Assembly: GCF_000174815.1 (NCBI RefSeq)
Contig: NZ_ACNN01000036.1
Span: 1 to 64,000 of the forward strand
Source: Porphyromonas endodontalis ATCC 35406
GTDB taxonomy: Bacteria; Bacteroidota; Bacteroidia; Bacteroidales; Porphyromonadaceae
Length of the DNA stretch: 64,000 nt
Direction of reading: 5' to 3'
The notes below the pieces were generated by a model, which saw only the letters and a list, made by a program, of their open reading frames with translations, was not told where the DNA came from and ran no database searches. A program made the translations under genes and the position numbers. Shown in pieces: positions 30,350 to 40,208 of this stretch. Every line of letters begins with the position of its first letter. Within the stretch, counting starts at the first letter, position 1.

Positions 30350-31620
30350 TACAATTTGCTAGAATGCGCTGTCTCCTCCTATGGGGGGCAGCGTTGCTAA
30401 CCTCCTTACCTCTCATGGGGCAAAATGAAGAGGGTACTTCTACCCCCTTTGACCTCAAAGGGTTTGTTGATACGTACCACGCTGTACGCAGTCACTCGCC
30501 TTTCCAATTTATGAGTTCGCGCACTCGTGTGCGAGGAGAGTTTGAGAAACACTTTGGGCAGTCGCTTGTGGGGGTCTCTATCAATGCTACTTATAACGCT
30601 GTTCGCCCTGCTGAGACGGGGATTCGTTTGCGAGAGGCTTTCTTCGAGCATCGGGGGGAGCACTGGGGGATACGCGCCGGACGACAGTTCGTTATTTGGG
30701 GTGCAGCAGATGGCGTGCGCATTACCGACCTCGTCTCTCCGTTGGATCTGACGGAGTTCTTAGCACAAGATTATGACGATGTGCGTATGCCGGTAAACGC
30801 CCTACGTCTATCGCTTTTCAATGAGACATTTAAGGCAGAGGGCATTTTCGTTCCTACTTTCGAGGGGTATAAACTCCCCACAGATCGCTCCAATCCGTGG
30901 AATATTTTTGCTCAAACTAAGGAGCATCCTAACCTTAATATTGTGTGGAACGACAAGGGGAGTACACCTGCGCTTAAACTTGCCAATATGGAGTATGGTC
31001 TGCGCTTGAGTGCGACGTTACCGGGGGTAGACTTCTCGGTGGCAGCCCTACATACATGGAATAAAATGCCCGTTATCACGCGGCAATTCCTATCCCCTAC
31101 GGAGGTGCAGGTGGTGCCGCGTTATTATCGTATGGGCTTTGTGGGAGGCGATGTGGCTGTGCCTCTTGGGCAATTTGTCCTGCGTGGGGAAGCCGCATTC
31201 AATATTAATAAGCACTTTACATACAAAGGAGTAGGAGAGCAGCGTGGCTTCAATACCCTCAATTGGCTAACGGGTGTTGATTGGTACGGCCCCAATGATT
31301 GGCTCGCTTCGGCGCAATTTTCTATGGAGAATATCTTTCGGTATAGCGATCTTATTGCCCAAAAGCGCAATACCTCTCTCTTGACTTTTCAGCTCTCGAA
31401 AAAACTATTGGGAGCTACACTTGAGCTTTCGGACTTTACCTATATCGACCTGACGGGTAAGGGCTGGTTTAGTCGCTTTACGGCAGGCTATGCTCTCAGC
31501 GATCAAGTCCGTCTTATCGTTGGTTACGATTGGTTGGGAGCTTCGGAAGGGCACGACAGTCTCTTTGCTAACTACAAGGATAATTCGGAGTTTTGGTTCA
31601 AGGCTCGTTATAGTTTTTGA
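30346..31620 (+). CDS. Outer-membrane beta-barrel protein of the RND operon (DUF1302-like)
   Basis: 424 residues. A signal peptide ends near LPLMGQ, then a series of amphipathic strands follows, with [11 protein letters not shown] at the start, [21 protein letters not shown] in the middle and a C-terminal strand ending in Phe (FWFKARYSF), the usual mark of an outer-membrane barrel. The middle motif resembles DUF1302-type proteins found with RND/LolA-like genes. It completes a TetR-RND-LolA-like-OMP module that could move cargo from inner to outer membrane. A terminator follows at 31664. Confidence 0.75.
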   Translation: MIQFARMRCLLLWGAALLTSLPLMGQNEEGTSTPFDLKGFVDTYHAVRSHSPFQFMSSRTRVRGEFEKHFGQSLVGVSINATYNAVRPAETGIRLREAFFEHRGEHWGIRAGRQFVIWGAADGVRITDLVSPLDLTEFLAQDYDDVRMPVNALRLSLFNETFKAEGIFVPTFEGYKLPTDRSNPWNIFAQTKEHPNLNIVWNDKGSTPALKLANMEYGLRLSATLPGVDFSVAALHTWNKMPVITRQFLSPTEVQVVPRYYRMGFVGGDVAVPLGQFVLRGEAAFNINKHFTYKGVGEQRGFNTLNWLTGVDWYGPNDWLASAQFSMENIFRYSDLIAQKRNTSLLTFQLSKKLLGATLELSDFTYIDLTGKGWFSRFTAGYALSDQVRLIVGYDWLGASEGHDSLFANYKDNSEFWFKARYSF

Positions 31621-31663
31621 GTTTTCTCTCCCTTTCTCGTTGGGGAGTATCTATCTTTTGCGG

Positions 31664-31703
31664 CAAGCTGCCTCTCTCTAGAGGGGCAGCTTGTTTGTTT
31701 TTG
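31664..31703 (+). terminator. Terminator of the TetR-RND operon
   Basis: CAAGCTGCC (31664-31672) pairs with GGCAGCTTG (31685-31693), followed by TTTGTTTTTG. It lies 44 bases after the outer-membrane protein stop. Confidence 0.85.
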
Positions 31704-31755
31704 TTCCTCCCGAAGATGCTTCTTTATCTTTCTAAGGAGCAAGTGAGAGGTGCAT

Positions 31756-31860
31756 AAATGTCAAATGTTGCTTGAGGTAAATGTCAGATGTTGTTTTTTC
31801 GATTTTCTCTCTATGTCGCTTATTTACAAGGGTGTTTGTTTGTGTAATGTCAAATGTCTC
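31756..31860. repeat. Three short direct repeats of the form AATGTCAAATGT
   Basis: AAATGTCAAATGTTG (31756-31770), AAATGTCAGATGTTG (31779-31793) and TAATGTCAAATGTCTC (31845-31860). The first two are 23 bases apart start to start. They sit in the otherwise gene-free 494-base stretch between the RND operon terminator and murI, about 255-360 bases before the murI start, and could be binding sites for a regulator. Confidence 0.5.
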
Positions 31861-32114
31861 GTTTGCGAACCGATATATGATGCCTTCTATCACTAAAATG
31901 CTTTCGGCGGAAGGCTTTCTGCCCGAATCACTATAATTCTTTCAGTTTGGGATGAAGGTACGGATGGCTTCCCCCTTTCCCTTTGACCTGTCTTTGTTCA
32001 TGTTTTTACTATTTCTACGAGAGCATTCTTCACGCTATTGTGCGAAGATTTGGTATCTTTACACTCCGAACAGCGAAGACCTGTCCCATAAGAAAGAGCG
32101 ATTGAGAGAATAGA

Positions 32115-32948
32115 ATGAACGAACAGATTGCCCCAATTGGTATTTTTGATTCCGGTTATGGTGGGCTTACCATTTTGCGAGAGATTCGTAAACTAATGCC
32201 TCAGTATGATTATCTATATTTGGGAGATAACGCTCGCTCTCCGTATGGTAGTCGCTCCTTCGAAATCGTCTATAAGTTTACATTGCAGGCTGTAGAGCGT
32301 CTGTTTGAGATGGGGTGCCCTTTGGTTATCTTGGCGTGCAATACGGCGTCTGCCAAGGCATTGCGTACCATTCAGCAGCAAGATTTGCCTCAGATGAGCG
32401 ACCCCTCTCGTCGTGTATTGGGGATTATTCGTCCCACGGTGGAGGCTGTTGATACGATCACAGCGAGTAAGCATGTGGGTATCTTGGCAACGGAAGGAAC
32501 CGTCAGCAGTCATAGCTATCAGATGGAGATTGCGAAGCTTTTCCCTCACATTATCGTGAGCGAGGAGGCTTGCCCCATGTGGGTTCCTTTGGTGGAAAAC
32601 GGCGAAGCCGATAGCCCCGGAGCCGATTATTATGTACGCAAACACCTTGATGCGCTACTTTGCAAGGATAAGGCAATTGACACAATTGTCTTGGCATGTA
32701 CCCACTATCCCCTGCTGCGTCAGAAAATTAAAAGACTTATCACTCCCAGCATTACGGTGGTATCCCAAGGAGAGTACGTGGCTTCTTCGTTGCAAGATTA
32801 CCTTGGGCGACAGACAGAGATGGATGCTCGTCTATCCAAATCCGGTTCTATCCGTTATCTGACAACGGAGCAAGCCGATAAGTTTGCGGAGAAGGCCTCC
32901 GTTTTCCTCGAAGAAAAAGTACAAGCTGAGCAGGCTACAATCGATTAG
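32115..32948 (+). CDS. murI: Glutamate racemase
   Basis: 277 residues. It makes D-glutamate for peptidoglycan. The N-terminus IGIFDSGYGGLTIL carries the conserved Asp-Ser pair; the two catalytic cysteines are C75 (LACNTASAK) and C195 (LACTHYPLL). Length is normal for the family. It stands alone after a 494-base spacer. A TATCTTTA sequence near 32052 may be the -7 element, but it is a weak match. Confidence 0.95.
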   Translation: MNEQIAPIGIFDSGYGGLTILREIRKLMPQYDYLYLGDNARSPYGSRSFEIVYKFTLQAVERLFEMGCPLVILACNTASAKALRTIQQQDLPQMSDPSRRVLGIIRPTVEAVDTITASKHVGILATEGTVSSHSYQMEIAKLFPHIIVSEEACPMWVPLVENGEADSPGADYYVRKHLDALLCKDKAIDTIVLACTHYPLLRQKIKRLITPSITVVSQGEYVASSLQDYLGRQTEMDARLSKSGSIRYLTTEQADKFAEKASVFLEEKVQAEQATID

Positions 32949-32997
32949 CCTCCGGAGTATAAATAGAAAAAGAAACATACTAGATAGATCCTTTCCT

Positions 32998-33432
32998 ATG
33001 AAAAGAAAAATCGTTTTTACCATTATCTCTTTTGTTGCAATTGCCGCACTTTCTCTTTCGTGCTGCGCTAAGAAAGCGAGCAAAGCGACCCTCGATGGGT
33101 TGTGGTTTGTGCAGGTTCTTAATGATAATCCTATAGAACACTCCGAAGGGAAAAAGGAGATGACCCTCTCGTTTGATACCAAATCAATGCGCCTTGGAGG
33201 CATGGGGATTTGCAATAGCTATGGTGGGGACTTCCAGATGACACCCGAAGGTGCTTTCACGGTCTCCAATATTATATCCACACGCGTTGGCTGTGAGGGG
33301 ATGGCTTTAGAGACAAGTCTCTTTAGAACACTGGAAAAGTCTGCCAAGATAAAGGTCAAAGGTGATAAGGCGGAGCTATACGATGCCGCAGGAAAGTTGA
33401 TTGTGGTATTGCAACGTCAAGCTGAGAAGTAG
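32998..33432 (+). CDS. META-domain (HslJ-like) lipoprotein
   Basis: 144 residues from ATG 32998; the frame is open further upstream but overlaps murI and lacks a signal there. The signal peptide ends in a lipobox (LSLSC). The mature part is one META domain: LDGLWFVQVLNDNPI at the start, then GGMGICNSYGGDF and ISTRVGCEGM, the conserved core of HslJ-type proteins. Their role is not well defined; some affect envelope stress or novobiocin tolerance in other bacteria. It lies between murI (49 bases upstream) and the DPP-IV gene (33 bases downstream). Confidence 0.8.
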   Translation: MKRKIVFTIISFVAIAALSLSCCAKKASKATLDGLWFVQVLNDNPIEHSEGKKEMTLSFDTKSMRLGGMGICNSYGGDFQMTPEGAFTVSNIISTRVGCEGMALETSLFRTLEKSAKIKVKGDKAELYDAAGKLIVVLQRQAEK

Positions 33433-33465
33433 GTCTTAGTAAGAGTAGATAAAACTATAAAGGCA

Positions 33466-35676
33466 ATGAATATCCGTATTTCCGTACGTCCTTTTTGGGT
33501 TGTGATGGTGTTGTTTATGCTCTCTTCCATGGGGGTACAGGCGCAGCAAGGTAAGCGTCTTTTCTCTCTTAAGGAGATTACAAATTGGCATTTTTCTCCC
33601 AGAGGAGCCGGGGGGTCTTTCCGCTCGATGGAGGATGGTCGCTACTACACGACACTCAACGATGCCCACACCGCCATTGTGCAGTATGAGTTTGCTACGG
33701 GGCGTGAGGTCGGCACTCTTTTCGATCTTTCGCAGCTAGCGTCGCGTACCATTAGCAAGAATGGCGACTTTAAGACTCCTGAGAAAATTGACGATTATCA
33801 GATATCTCCTTGTGGCCATCATATCTTGATTATGACGGAAAGGGAGCGGATTTATCGCCGTTCGTCTCGCTCTACGACTTATCACTACGACGTGCGTCGT
33901 AAGCAATTTGAGCCCCTCAGCTCCGGCAAGCTGATGATCCCCACCTTCAGCCCTGATGGACGTATGGTCGCTTTTGTGCGAGATAATAACATCTTCATTC
34001 GCAAGTTCGACTACAACAGCGAGGTGCAAGTAACAACCGATGGCAAGCGCAATGAAGTAATCAATGGGGCTACCGATTGGGTCTACGAGGAGGAACTCTA
34101 TTGCACGAAATTGCTCACATGGAGCCAAGATGGTGGCTATTTGGCATTCGTTCGCTTCGATGAGTCGGAGGTGCCGGCTTATAGCATGCCTATCTACGGG
34201 AATGGTCTTTACCCGGGAGAGTACACCTACAAATACCCCAAGGCTGGAGAGAAAAATTCGTCCATATCGCTGCATGTCTACAATGTGGATCAGAAGGTAG
34301 TACGCCCCGTGTCTCTCCCCATTGACAAGGAGAGCTACATCCCTCGTATTGAGTTTACACCTATAAACAATGCTTTGGCTGTGTGCACTCTCAATCGCCA
34401 TCAAAATGACTTCCGACTTTTCTTGGTAGACCCTGCAACGCTTATTGCCAAGCAGACCTTACGAGATACTGATGCCGCGTATGTAAAAATCGAATGGGTG
34501 AATAGCCTTGCGATTGATGCCAAGGGCTTTACTATGGTGAGTGAGGCGGATGGCTATGCACACCTCTATCGCTATAGCACCACGGGTGAGCGTGTTCGTC
34601 AATTGACAAAGGGGGAATGGGATATTATCACCCTTTATGGTGTGGATAAGGAGGGGAATGCTTACTATCAAGCTGCCGATGAGACCCCTATTCGTCGCCG
34701 TATCCTCAAAGTTTCGCCTGTGGGTGAGACCAAGGTTCTTGCCGGCGAGGCTGGTATTAACCAAGCGACTTTTAGTCAAGACTTCTCCTACTTCCTCAAT
34801 GTGTATAGCAGTAGCTCTGTAGCACCTCAGTACACAATCCGCTCTAGTAAAGACGGCAAGATACAGCGCACGCTCGAAGACAACAAAGACCTTACCGCTC
34901 GACTTGCGAAATATAATTACCTGCCAAAGGAATTTATCCAACTTGAGATTGGGAAGGGGATTACCCTAAATGGCTGGATGCAGAAGCCTGTGAATTTCGA
35001 TCCCAATAAGAAGTATCCTCTCCTCATGGTGCAGTATAGCGGACCCGATTCGCAAGAAGTGCTTGATAAGTTTGAGATCGACTGGGAGTTCGCTCTTGCG
35101 CAAGAGGGCTACATCGTGGCCTGTGTGGATGGTAGAGGAACCGGGGCTAGAGGGCGAGAATGGCGCAAGTGTACCTATATGAATTTGGGCATCCTAGAGA
35201 GCGACGACCAGATAGCCGCTGCCAAGGCTTTCGGCAAATATAGTTACATAGATGCTTCGCGCATTGGCATTTGGGGCTGGAGTTTTGGTGGGTATATGAC
35301 CCTCCTTTCACTCTGCCGTGGTGAGGGCACCTTTAAGGCTGGGGTGTCAATTGCCCCTGTAACGGACTGGCGTTTCTACGATTCGATATACACAGAGCGT
35401 TACTTGCGGACCCCACAAGAGAATCCCGAAGGCTATCGCAAGGGAGCTCCTCTCGCTTTGGCGGATCGCTTAAAGGGCAATCTACTCATTATCCATGGTA
35501 GTGCAGACGATAATGTACACCTCCAAAATACGATGGATTTTACCGAGAAACTGGTGCAGAGCGACGTGCCTTTTGAGATGGCTGTGTACACCGATCGAGA
35601 TCATGGTATCTATGGCGGTAATACTCGCTACCATCTTTTCTCTCGGATTATTAACTACCTCAAGAAAAACTTATAA
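33466..35676 (+). CDS. Dipeptidyl peptidase IV (S9B family)
   Basis: 736 residues. A signal peptide (FWVVMVLFMLSSMGVQA) is followed by a beta-propeller with YRRSSRSTTYHYDV and a double-Glu loop (TDWVYEEELYCTK) that binds the substrate amino terminus. The C-terminal alpha/beta hydrolase domain has S606 (GWSFGG), D681 (GSADDNVH) and H713 (DRDHGI), with the same spacings as the Porphyromonas enzyme. It removes Xaa-Pro dipeptides from peptides in the periplasm or at the cell surface, fitting an organism that lives on amino acids. Start at ATG 33466, with the signal peptide immediately after. Confidence 0.95.
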   Translation: MNIRISVRPFWVVMVLFMLSSMGVQAQQGKRLFSLKEITNWHFSPRGAGGSFRSMEDGRYYTTLNDAHTAIVQYEFATGREVGTLFDLSQLASRTISKNGDFKTPEKIDDYQISPCGHHILIMTERERIYRRSSRSTTYHYDVRRKQFEPLSSGKLMIPTFSPDGRMVAFVRDNNIFIRKFDYNSEVQVTTDGKRNEVINGATDWVYEEELYCTKLLTWSQDGGYLAFVRFDESEVPAYSMPIYGNGLYPGEYTYKYPKAGEKNSSISLHVYNVDQKVVRPVSLPIDKESYIPRIEFTPINNALAVCTLNRHQNDFRLFLVDPATLIAKQTLRDTDAAYVKIEWVNSLAIDAKGFTMVSEADGYAHLYRYSTTGERVRQLTKGEWDIITLYGVDKEGNAYYQAADETPIRRRILKVSPVGETKVLAGEAGINQATFSQDFSYFLNVYSSSSVAPQYTIRSSKDGKIQRTLEDNKDLTARLAKYNYLPKEFIQLEIGKGITLNGWMQKPVNFDPNKKYPLLMVQYSGPDSQEVLDKFEIDWEFALAQEGYIVACVDGRGTGARGREWRKCTYMNLGILESDDQIAAAKAFGKYSYIDASRIGIWGWSFGGYMTLLSLCRGEGTFKAGVSIAPVTDWRFYDSIYTERYLRTPQENPEGYRKGAPLALADRLKGNLLIIHGSADDNVHLQNTMDFTEKLVQSDVPFEMAVYTDRDHGIYGGNTRYHLFSRIINYLKKNL

Positions 35677-35719
35677 GGAAGAGGCTCAATCGTAAAAAGG
35701 CACAACTCGTACCCAAACT

Positions 35720-36604
35720 ATGTCTAGCAACTTTGTCAAGAAGCCTGAGTGGCTCCGCATCAAGCTGGGAGGCTCCATTACGTACGGGGAGACACGTAAG
35801 GTGATCGAAGGGCATTGCCTGCATACCATTTGCAGTAGCGGTCGGTGTCCCAATCAAGGAGAGTGCTGGAGCCGAGGTACGGCAACCTTTATGATTGGTG
35901 GGAACATTTGTACGCGTAGTTGTCGCTTTTGCAATACCCTCTCGGGGCATCCACTCCCTCTCGACCCTAACGAACCTCGTGCTGTGGCAGAGAGCGTACG
36001 AGCCATGGGTTTGAAGCACGCCGTAATTACAAGTGTGGATCGCGATGATCTGCCCGATGGCGGAGCGCATCATTGGCAAGAGACGATACTTGCGATACGA
36101 GAGCTTAATCCGAATGTGACTTGTGAGGTACTTATCCCCGATTTTCGAGGAGATCTATCCATGGTCGATCTTGTGATTGCTGCCCGCCCCAACATCATTT
36201 CCCATAATCTTGAAACGGTAAAACGTTTGACTCCTCTCGTGCGCAGTGTCGCTACCTATGAGCGCAGTTTGTCCGTACTGGGGCATATTGCCAAGCAGGG
36301 TATCCTCGCAAAAACGGGCATTATGCTAGGGCTAGGGGAGACCGAAGAAGAGATCTTAGAGACGATGGACGATGCCCTTAGTGTGGGCGTTAGCATCCTC
36401 ACCATAGGGCAGTATTTGCGCCCGAGCCGCAAAAATATTCCCGTGGAGGCATATATTGAGCCGGCGCAGTTCGACCACCTTCGAGAGGTCGCTCTCCAAA
36501 AGGGATTTACCCATGTGGTTAGTGGTCCTTTAGTGCGCTCTTCGTACCACGCTGAGGAGCAAGTCAATCGCACTTCGCCCACGGATACTCCGCACGAACA
36601 CTGA
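35720..36604 (+). CDS. lipA: Lipoyl synthase
   Basis: 294 residues. A radical SAM enzyme that inserts sulfur into octanoyl groups on lipoyl proteins. The auxiliary cluster cysteines are C38, C43 and C49 (CSSGRCPNQGEC), and the radical SAM cluster cysteines are C64, C68 and C71 (CTRSCRFC). The end carries the LipA-specific RSSYHAEE motif with the serine ligand. It follows DPP-IV by 43 bases and precedes coaX by 32. Confidence 0.97.
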   Translation: MSSNFVKKPEWLRIKLGGSITYGETRKVIEGHCLHTICSSGRCPNQGECWSRGTATFMIGGNICTRSCRFCNTLSGHPLPLDPNEPRAVAESVRAMGLKHAVITSVDRDDLPDGGAHHWQETILAIRELNPNVTCEVLIPDFRGDLSMVDLVIAARPNIISHNLETVKRLTPLVRSVATYERSLSVLGHIAKQGILAKTGIMLGLGETEEEILETMDDALSVGVSILTIGQYLRPSRKNIPVEAYIEPAQFDHLREVALQKGFTHVVSGPLVRSSYHAEEQVNRTSPTDTPHEH

Positions 36605-36636
36605 TACTTTCCCACCCTTAGGCAGATAAGAGAATT

Positions 36637-37404
36637 ATGGCATCCCTACCTCACGAGCGGCATCTGCTCATAGACAAAGGCAACAGCTACGCAAAAGTGG
36701 CTGTGGTAGACGATGGCGTTTTTTCTCCCGAGGTGGCATTTGTGGAGCAACTTACCCCCGAAACTTTAGCTCCTTTGTGCCGAGTGGCCCCCGGAGGGCG
36801 ACTATTTACCGTCTATTCATCCGTGGGGGAACCTCAACTATTTGCTCCTGCCTATCTGCAAGAGCAGTCATACTATTTCTTACAAATCGACGCTGAGACC
36901 GAGTCTCCTCTCCGTGCTCTCCACTACGAAAGAGCGCAGCTTGGAGCCGATCGTCTTGCTCTCGCCGTTGGAGCCTTGGCTTTTACCGAGAAGGATACAG
37001 ACGTGCTTGTTATAGATATTGGCACAGCTATTACCTACGAATGGGTCTCTAGTACAGGAGAGTACCTCGGAGGCAATATCTCTCCCGGCCCTCGCACTCG
37101 GAGTCGTGCGCTACATATGGCAACGGCTCTCCTACCCGAGGTGGAGCTTACGTCCGATGCTCCCGAGATGGGAAGCAATACACATGATGCTATTTTGGGA
37201 GGAATCGCTTGGGGGATTGGCTACGAAATTGAGGGATACATTCGCCATCTTCAGTCCAAAAAACCTCGTCTAAAGGTAATTTTGACGGGTGGATACGCTA
37301 CATATTTTGCCGATAAAGTAAAAAATGTGACCTTTGTAGTGCCCGACCTTGTTTTGAGGGGGCTTGATAGATTATTAGAGTACAATGCACAGAACCATAA
37401 GTAA
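36637..37404 (+). CDS. coaX: Type III pantothenate kinase
   Basis: 255 residues. The first step of coenzyme A synthesis, phosphorylating pantothenate. Motifs are LLIDKGNSYAKVAVVD (phosphate binding; Lys replaces the more common Gly or Ile-Gly), LGADRLALAVGA, DIGTAITYEWV and GGNISPG. Its last 20 bases overlap the next gene, so the two are probably translated together. coaE at 62302 is the last step of the same pathway. Confidence 0.93.
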   Translation: MASLPHERHLLIDKGNSYAKVAVVDDGVFSPEVAFVEQLTPETLAPLCRVAPGGRLFTVYSSVGEPQLFAPAYLQEQSYYFLQIDAETESPLRALHYERAQLGADRLALAVGALAFTEKDTDVLVIDIGTAITYEWVSSTGEYLGGNISPGPRTRSRALHMATALLPEVELTSDAPEMGSNTHDAILGGIAWGIGYEIEGYIRHLQSKKPRLKVILTGGYATYFADKVKNVTFVVPDLVLRGLDRLLEYNAQNHK

Positions 37405-38686
37405 CACCTTCCGTTGGATGTCAGCCCTCTTAGTGCTGGCTCTCACTTTCGCCCTTCCTCATGGGTTGGGGGCACAGAGCAATAGTACGGAGTCTCCCTA
37501 TTCTCGCTTTGGCATCGGAGAGTTGTCTCAGAAGACAGCCGGAGTATCACGAGGTATGGGTAATGTCGGTATTGCCTTACGCTCCGATCGCTTTGTCAAT
37601 CCTAAGAATCCGGCCTCCTATGCAGCGGTGGATAGTCAGACTTTTATCTTCGACTTTAGTGCCAGTGCAGGTACTTCGTGGTTCGTTGAGGGGAATAACA
37701 AAGATGCTCGCCTATTGGGTAACTTCGAGTATGCAACCTTGCTTTTCCCTGTCGCTCCCTGGATGTCTGTAAGTGCAGGGATTATGCCCTTTTCTACCGT
37801 TGGGTATCGCTTTGGGGCTTCCCAATCAATCGATGGGGCAACCAATAGGCAGTATACAACGCTCTATCAGGGGAACGGTAATATTTCGGAGGCCTATTTG
37901 GGGATCGCTTTCGACCCCACTAAGAACTTTTCTTTTGGTCTGAACGGTTCGTATCTTTTTGGTTCGCTTACGAATCGACGTACCGTAGATTTTAATTCTT
38001 CCACAGCCTACAATCCTACAAATATCGAGATACTTTCGTTGCACGGCTTTAAGCTAGATGCCGGGGTGCAGTACGGGTTTGCCATCTCTAAAGAGCACTC
38101 ACTAACGCTCGGGCTTACCTATTCGCCCTCTTTGCCGCTTGCCAGTAGTTTTGTACATCGCAAGCTGCTCTCTTCCGGCACCTCGTCTACAACGTATGAG
38201 TCGGATACCATCACTGCCAAGAACGCTTACCATACGCCCAATGCTTTTGGGCTAGGGCTTGCTTACCAGTGGAGCAGTAAACTATTGCTTGCTGCCGATG
38301 TCCAATATAATATGTGGCAAAAAGCCCTCTCGGGGCACCCGAATTATCGGGCTCGCGATCAGTGGCAAATAGGTTTGGGCGCAACCTATACCCCCAGTGA
38401 GATAGCACGTTCTATTTGGCAGAGAATGGAGTATCGATTCGGTCTCTCTGCGGAGAATAGCTACATCACCTTGCCGAGTGATCAAGTCTACAAAGGCTAT
38501 ATGAAGGGGGGAATTTCATTTGGTTTGGGGATCCCGATGGTGGACAGACGCTCTTGGCTAGATCTGACCTTCGATTATAATCACCTCTTCCCCCAACAAA
38601 CAAGTTGGGTACACGAAAACTATTTCCGTATTACCTTGGGATTGCGCTTCAATGAAGGTTGGTTCCGCAAAATACGTCTCGACTAA
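37385..38686 (+). CDS. Outer-membrane beta-barrel protein of unknown function
   Basis: 433 residues. A signal peptide (LLVLALTFALPHGLGAQ) is followed by a mature start SPYSRFGIGELSQ and a long set of alternating strands ending in a C-terminal strand (YFRITLGLRFNEGWFRKIRLD). The conserved opening SRFGIGEL with MGNVGIAL and NPASYAAVD is shared by a Bacteroidetes family of FadL-like barrels encoded after coaX. It starts inside the coaX gene with a 20-base overlap. Confidence 0.75.
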   Translation: MHRTISNTFRWMSALLVLALTFALPHGLGAQSNSTESPYSRFGIGELSQKTAGVSRGMGNVGIALRSDRFVNPKNPASYAAVDSQTFIFDFSASAGTSWFVEGNNKDARLLGNFEYATLLFPVAPWMSVSAGIMPFSTVGYRFGASQSIDGATNRQYTTLYQGNGNISEAYLGIAFDPTKNFSFGLNGSYLFGSLTNRRTVDFNSSTAYNPTNIEILSLHGFKLDAGVQYGFAISKEHSLTLGLTYSPSLPLASSFVHRKLLSSGTSSTTYESDTITAKNAYHTPNAFGLGLAYQWSSKLLLAADVQYNMWQKALSGHPNYRARDQWQIGLGATYTPSEIARSIWQRMEYRFGLSAENSYITLPSDQVYKGYMKGGISFGLGIPMVDRRSWLDLTFDYNHLFPQQTSWVHENYFRITLGLRFNEGWFRKIRLD

Positions 38687-38751
38687 AAACTCTACAACTA
38701 TATCTACCAATCCATTTTACAAGACGAAATAAATAGTAAACAAGCAACACT

Positions 38752-40122
38752 ATGAAAGGACTAAAGTGTATTATCTTTTCGGCTACGCTACTTGCCTCTT
38801 CGCTTGTAGCTTTGGCACAAACCGGGATAGCCTCCGGTACTCCATATGGCTCGGGACAGGACAGTATCCGCTGCCGCGAAAATATCAGCCTTTTCTCTAC
38901 CTATGTAAAGAGTGAGAGCTATACGGATGCGTATGAATTTTGGAAGAAAGCCTATGCAGAGTGCCCCGGCTCTTCAAAGAATATATACATCTCCGGAGTA
39001 AAGATTCTCAATTGGCAAATACAACAAGAGACAGACCCTGCAAAGCGCGCTGCAAAGCTCGAAGAGTTGATGAAACTCTACGACGATAGAGCAAAGTACT
39101 TTGGTGACGATCCTCGTTATGGCTTGGATTGGATCACCGCTAGCAAGGTTACGGATTACCTCCAGATTGTTCCCAAAGAAAAAGTGGACTACGACAAAAT
39201 CTATGGCTGGACAAAGCCCGTTATAGAGAAGATTGGAGGGGATACGGATGCCAAGGTGGTGTACTTCAATGTTTACTCTTCGCTCAACAAGGCTATTGGC
39301 AACGAGGCTTGGCACCAGCAGTATATCAACGACTACATGAGTGGTAATGATATCATGGAAAAAGCCGTGGAAGCTGCTGAGGCAACGGGTGATACGGTAC
39401 GCATCGAATATGTGAGAAGCCTCAAAGGTCAGCTTGATATGCTCTTTGTACAGAGTGGGCTTGCCAAGTGCGATATGCTGGTAAAGATCTATGGTAAAGA
39501 CCTAGAAGCCAACAAAGAAAACATCGCTTTCTTGCAGGCAATGCTTGATATGTTCCGCAATGCCGATTGCGAAAAAGATCCTCTTTACTTCAAAGCGAGT
39601 AAGTATCTCTTTGCCATCAAACCAACAGCTGCTTCAGCTCTCGGGTTGGCTAAGGAAGCTATGAGTGCGAATAAGAACGCCGAAGCTACCGAATTCCTCA
39701 ATAAAGCAATCTCACTTACAAGTGACAAGAACATAAAAGCGAGCTGCTACTATACACTGGCTGTGATGAGTATGAATGCGCGTCAGTACTCGCAGAGCCG
39801 TGCTTATTGCCAAAAAGCAATGGCCGAGAACCCCTCCATGGGTAGCCCTCTTATCCTCATTGCCAAGATGTATGCTGCAACGGCGAGTAGCATCTTCCCC
39901 GGAGATGCCCTCAAACAACGCTGTGTATTCTATCTCGTATTGGATAAGCTAGAGCGCGCTCGCTCCATAGACTCACGTGTAGCCGGCGAAGCTGCTTCTC
40001 TCATTGCGCAGTATCGCCGTCACCTCCCCAGCTCGTCGGACGTTTTCATGCACCCCGAGCTAGACAAGGGTAAGAGCTTCTATGTCGGTGGTTGGATTGG
40101 CGAAAGCACAACCATCCGCTAA
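38752..40122 (+). CDS. TPR-repeat periplasmic protein
   Basis: 456 residues with a cleavable signal peptide (CIIFSATLLASSLVALAQ). The body is helical with tetratricopeptide-like units, for example residues near the C-terminal third with NKNAEATEFLNKAISLTSD and ARQYSQSRAYCQKAMAENP. The conserved early segment YVKSESYTDAYEFWKKAY marks a Bacteroidales family found upstream of lptC. Probably a scaffold in envelope assembly; no enzyme motif seen. A terminator-like hairpin follows at 40134. Confidence 0.75.
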   Translation: MKGLKCIIFSATLLASSLVALAQTGIASGTPYGSGQDSIRCRENISLFSTYVKSESYTDAYEFWKKAYAECPGSSKNIYISGVKILNWQIQQETDPAKRAAKLEELMKLYDDRAKYFGDDPRYGLDWITASKVTDYLQIVPKEKVDYDKIYGWTKPVIEKIGGDTDAKVVYFNVYSSLNKAIGNEAWHQQYINDYMSGNDIMEKAVEAAEATGDTVRIEYVRSLKGQLDMLFVQSGLAKCDMLVKIYGKDLEANKENIAFLQAMLDMFRNADCEKDPLYFKASKYLFAIKPTAASALGLAKEAMSANKNAEATEFLNKAISLTSDKNIKASCYYTLAVMSMNARQYSQSRAYCQKAMAENPSMGSPLILIAKMYAATASSIFPGDALKQRCVFYLVLDKLERARSIDSRVAGEAASLIAQYRRHLPSSSDVFMHPELDKGKSFYVGGWIGESTTIR

Positions 40123-40133
40123 CCATTATCATT

Positions 40134-40188
40134 CATGCCCCAAGGGGGGAGAGGATTCTTTCCCTGGGGCGTGAATCAATTTTTTTTG
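40134..40188 (+). terminator. Terminator between the TPR gene and lptC
   Basis: CATGCCCC (40134-40141) pairs with GGGGCGTG (40166-40173), extended by AAGGG/CCCT inside, then AATCAATTTTTTTT. It lies within the longest possible lptC frame, so it is evidence for a later lptC start. Confidence 0.75.
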
Positions 40189-40208
40189 ACGTTGTTTCCC
40201 TTAGAGTC

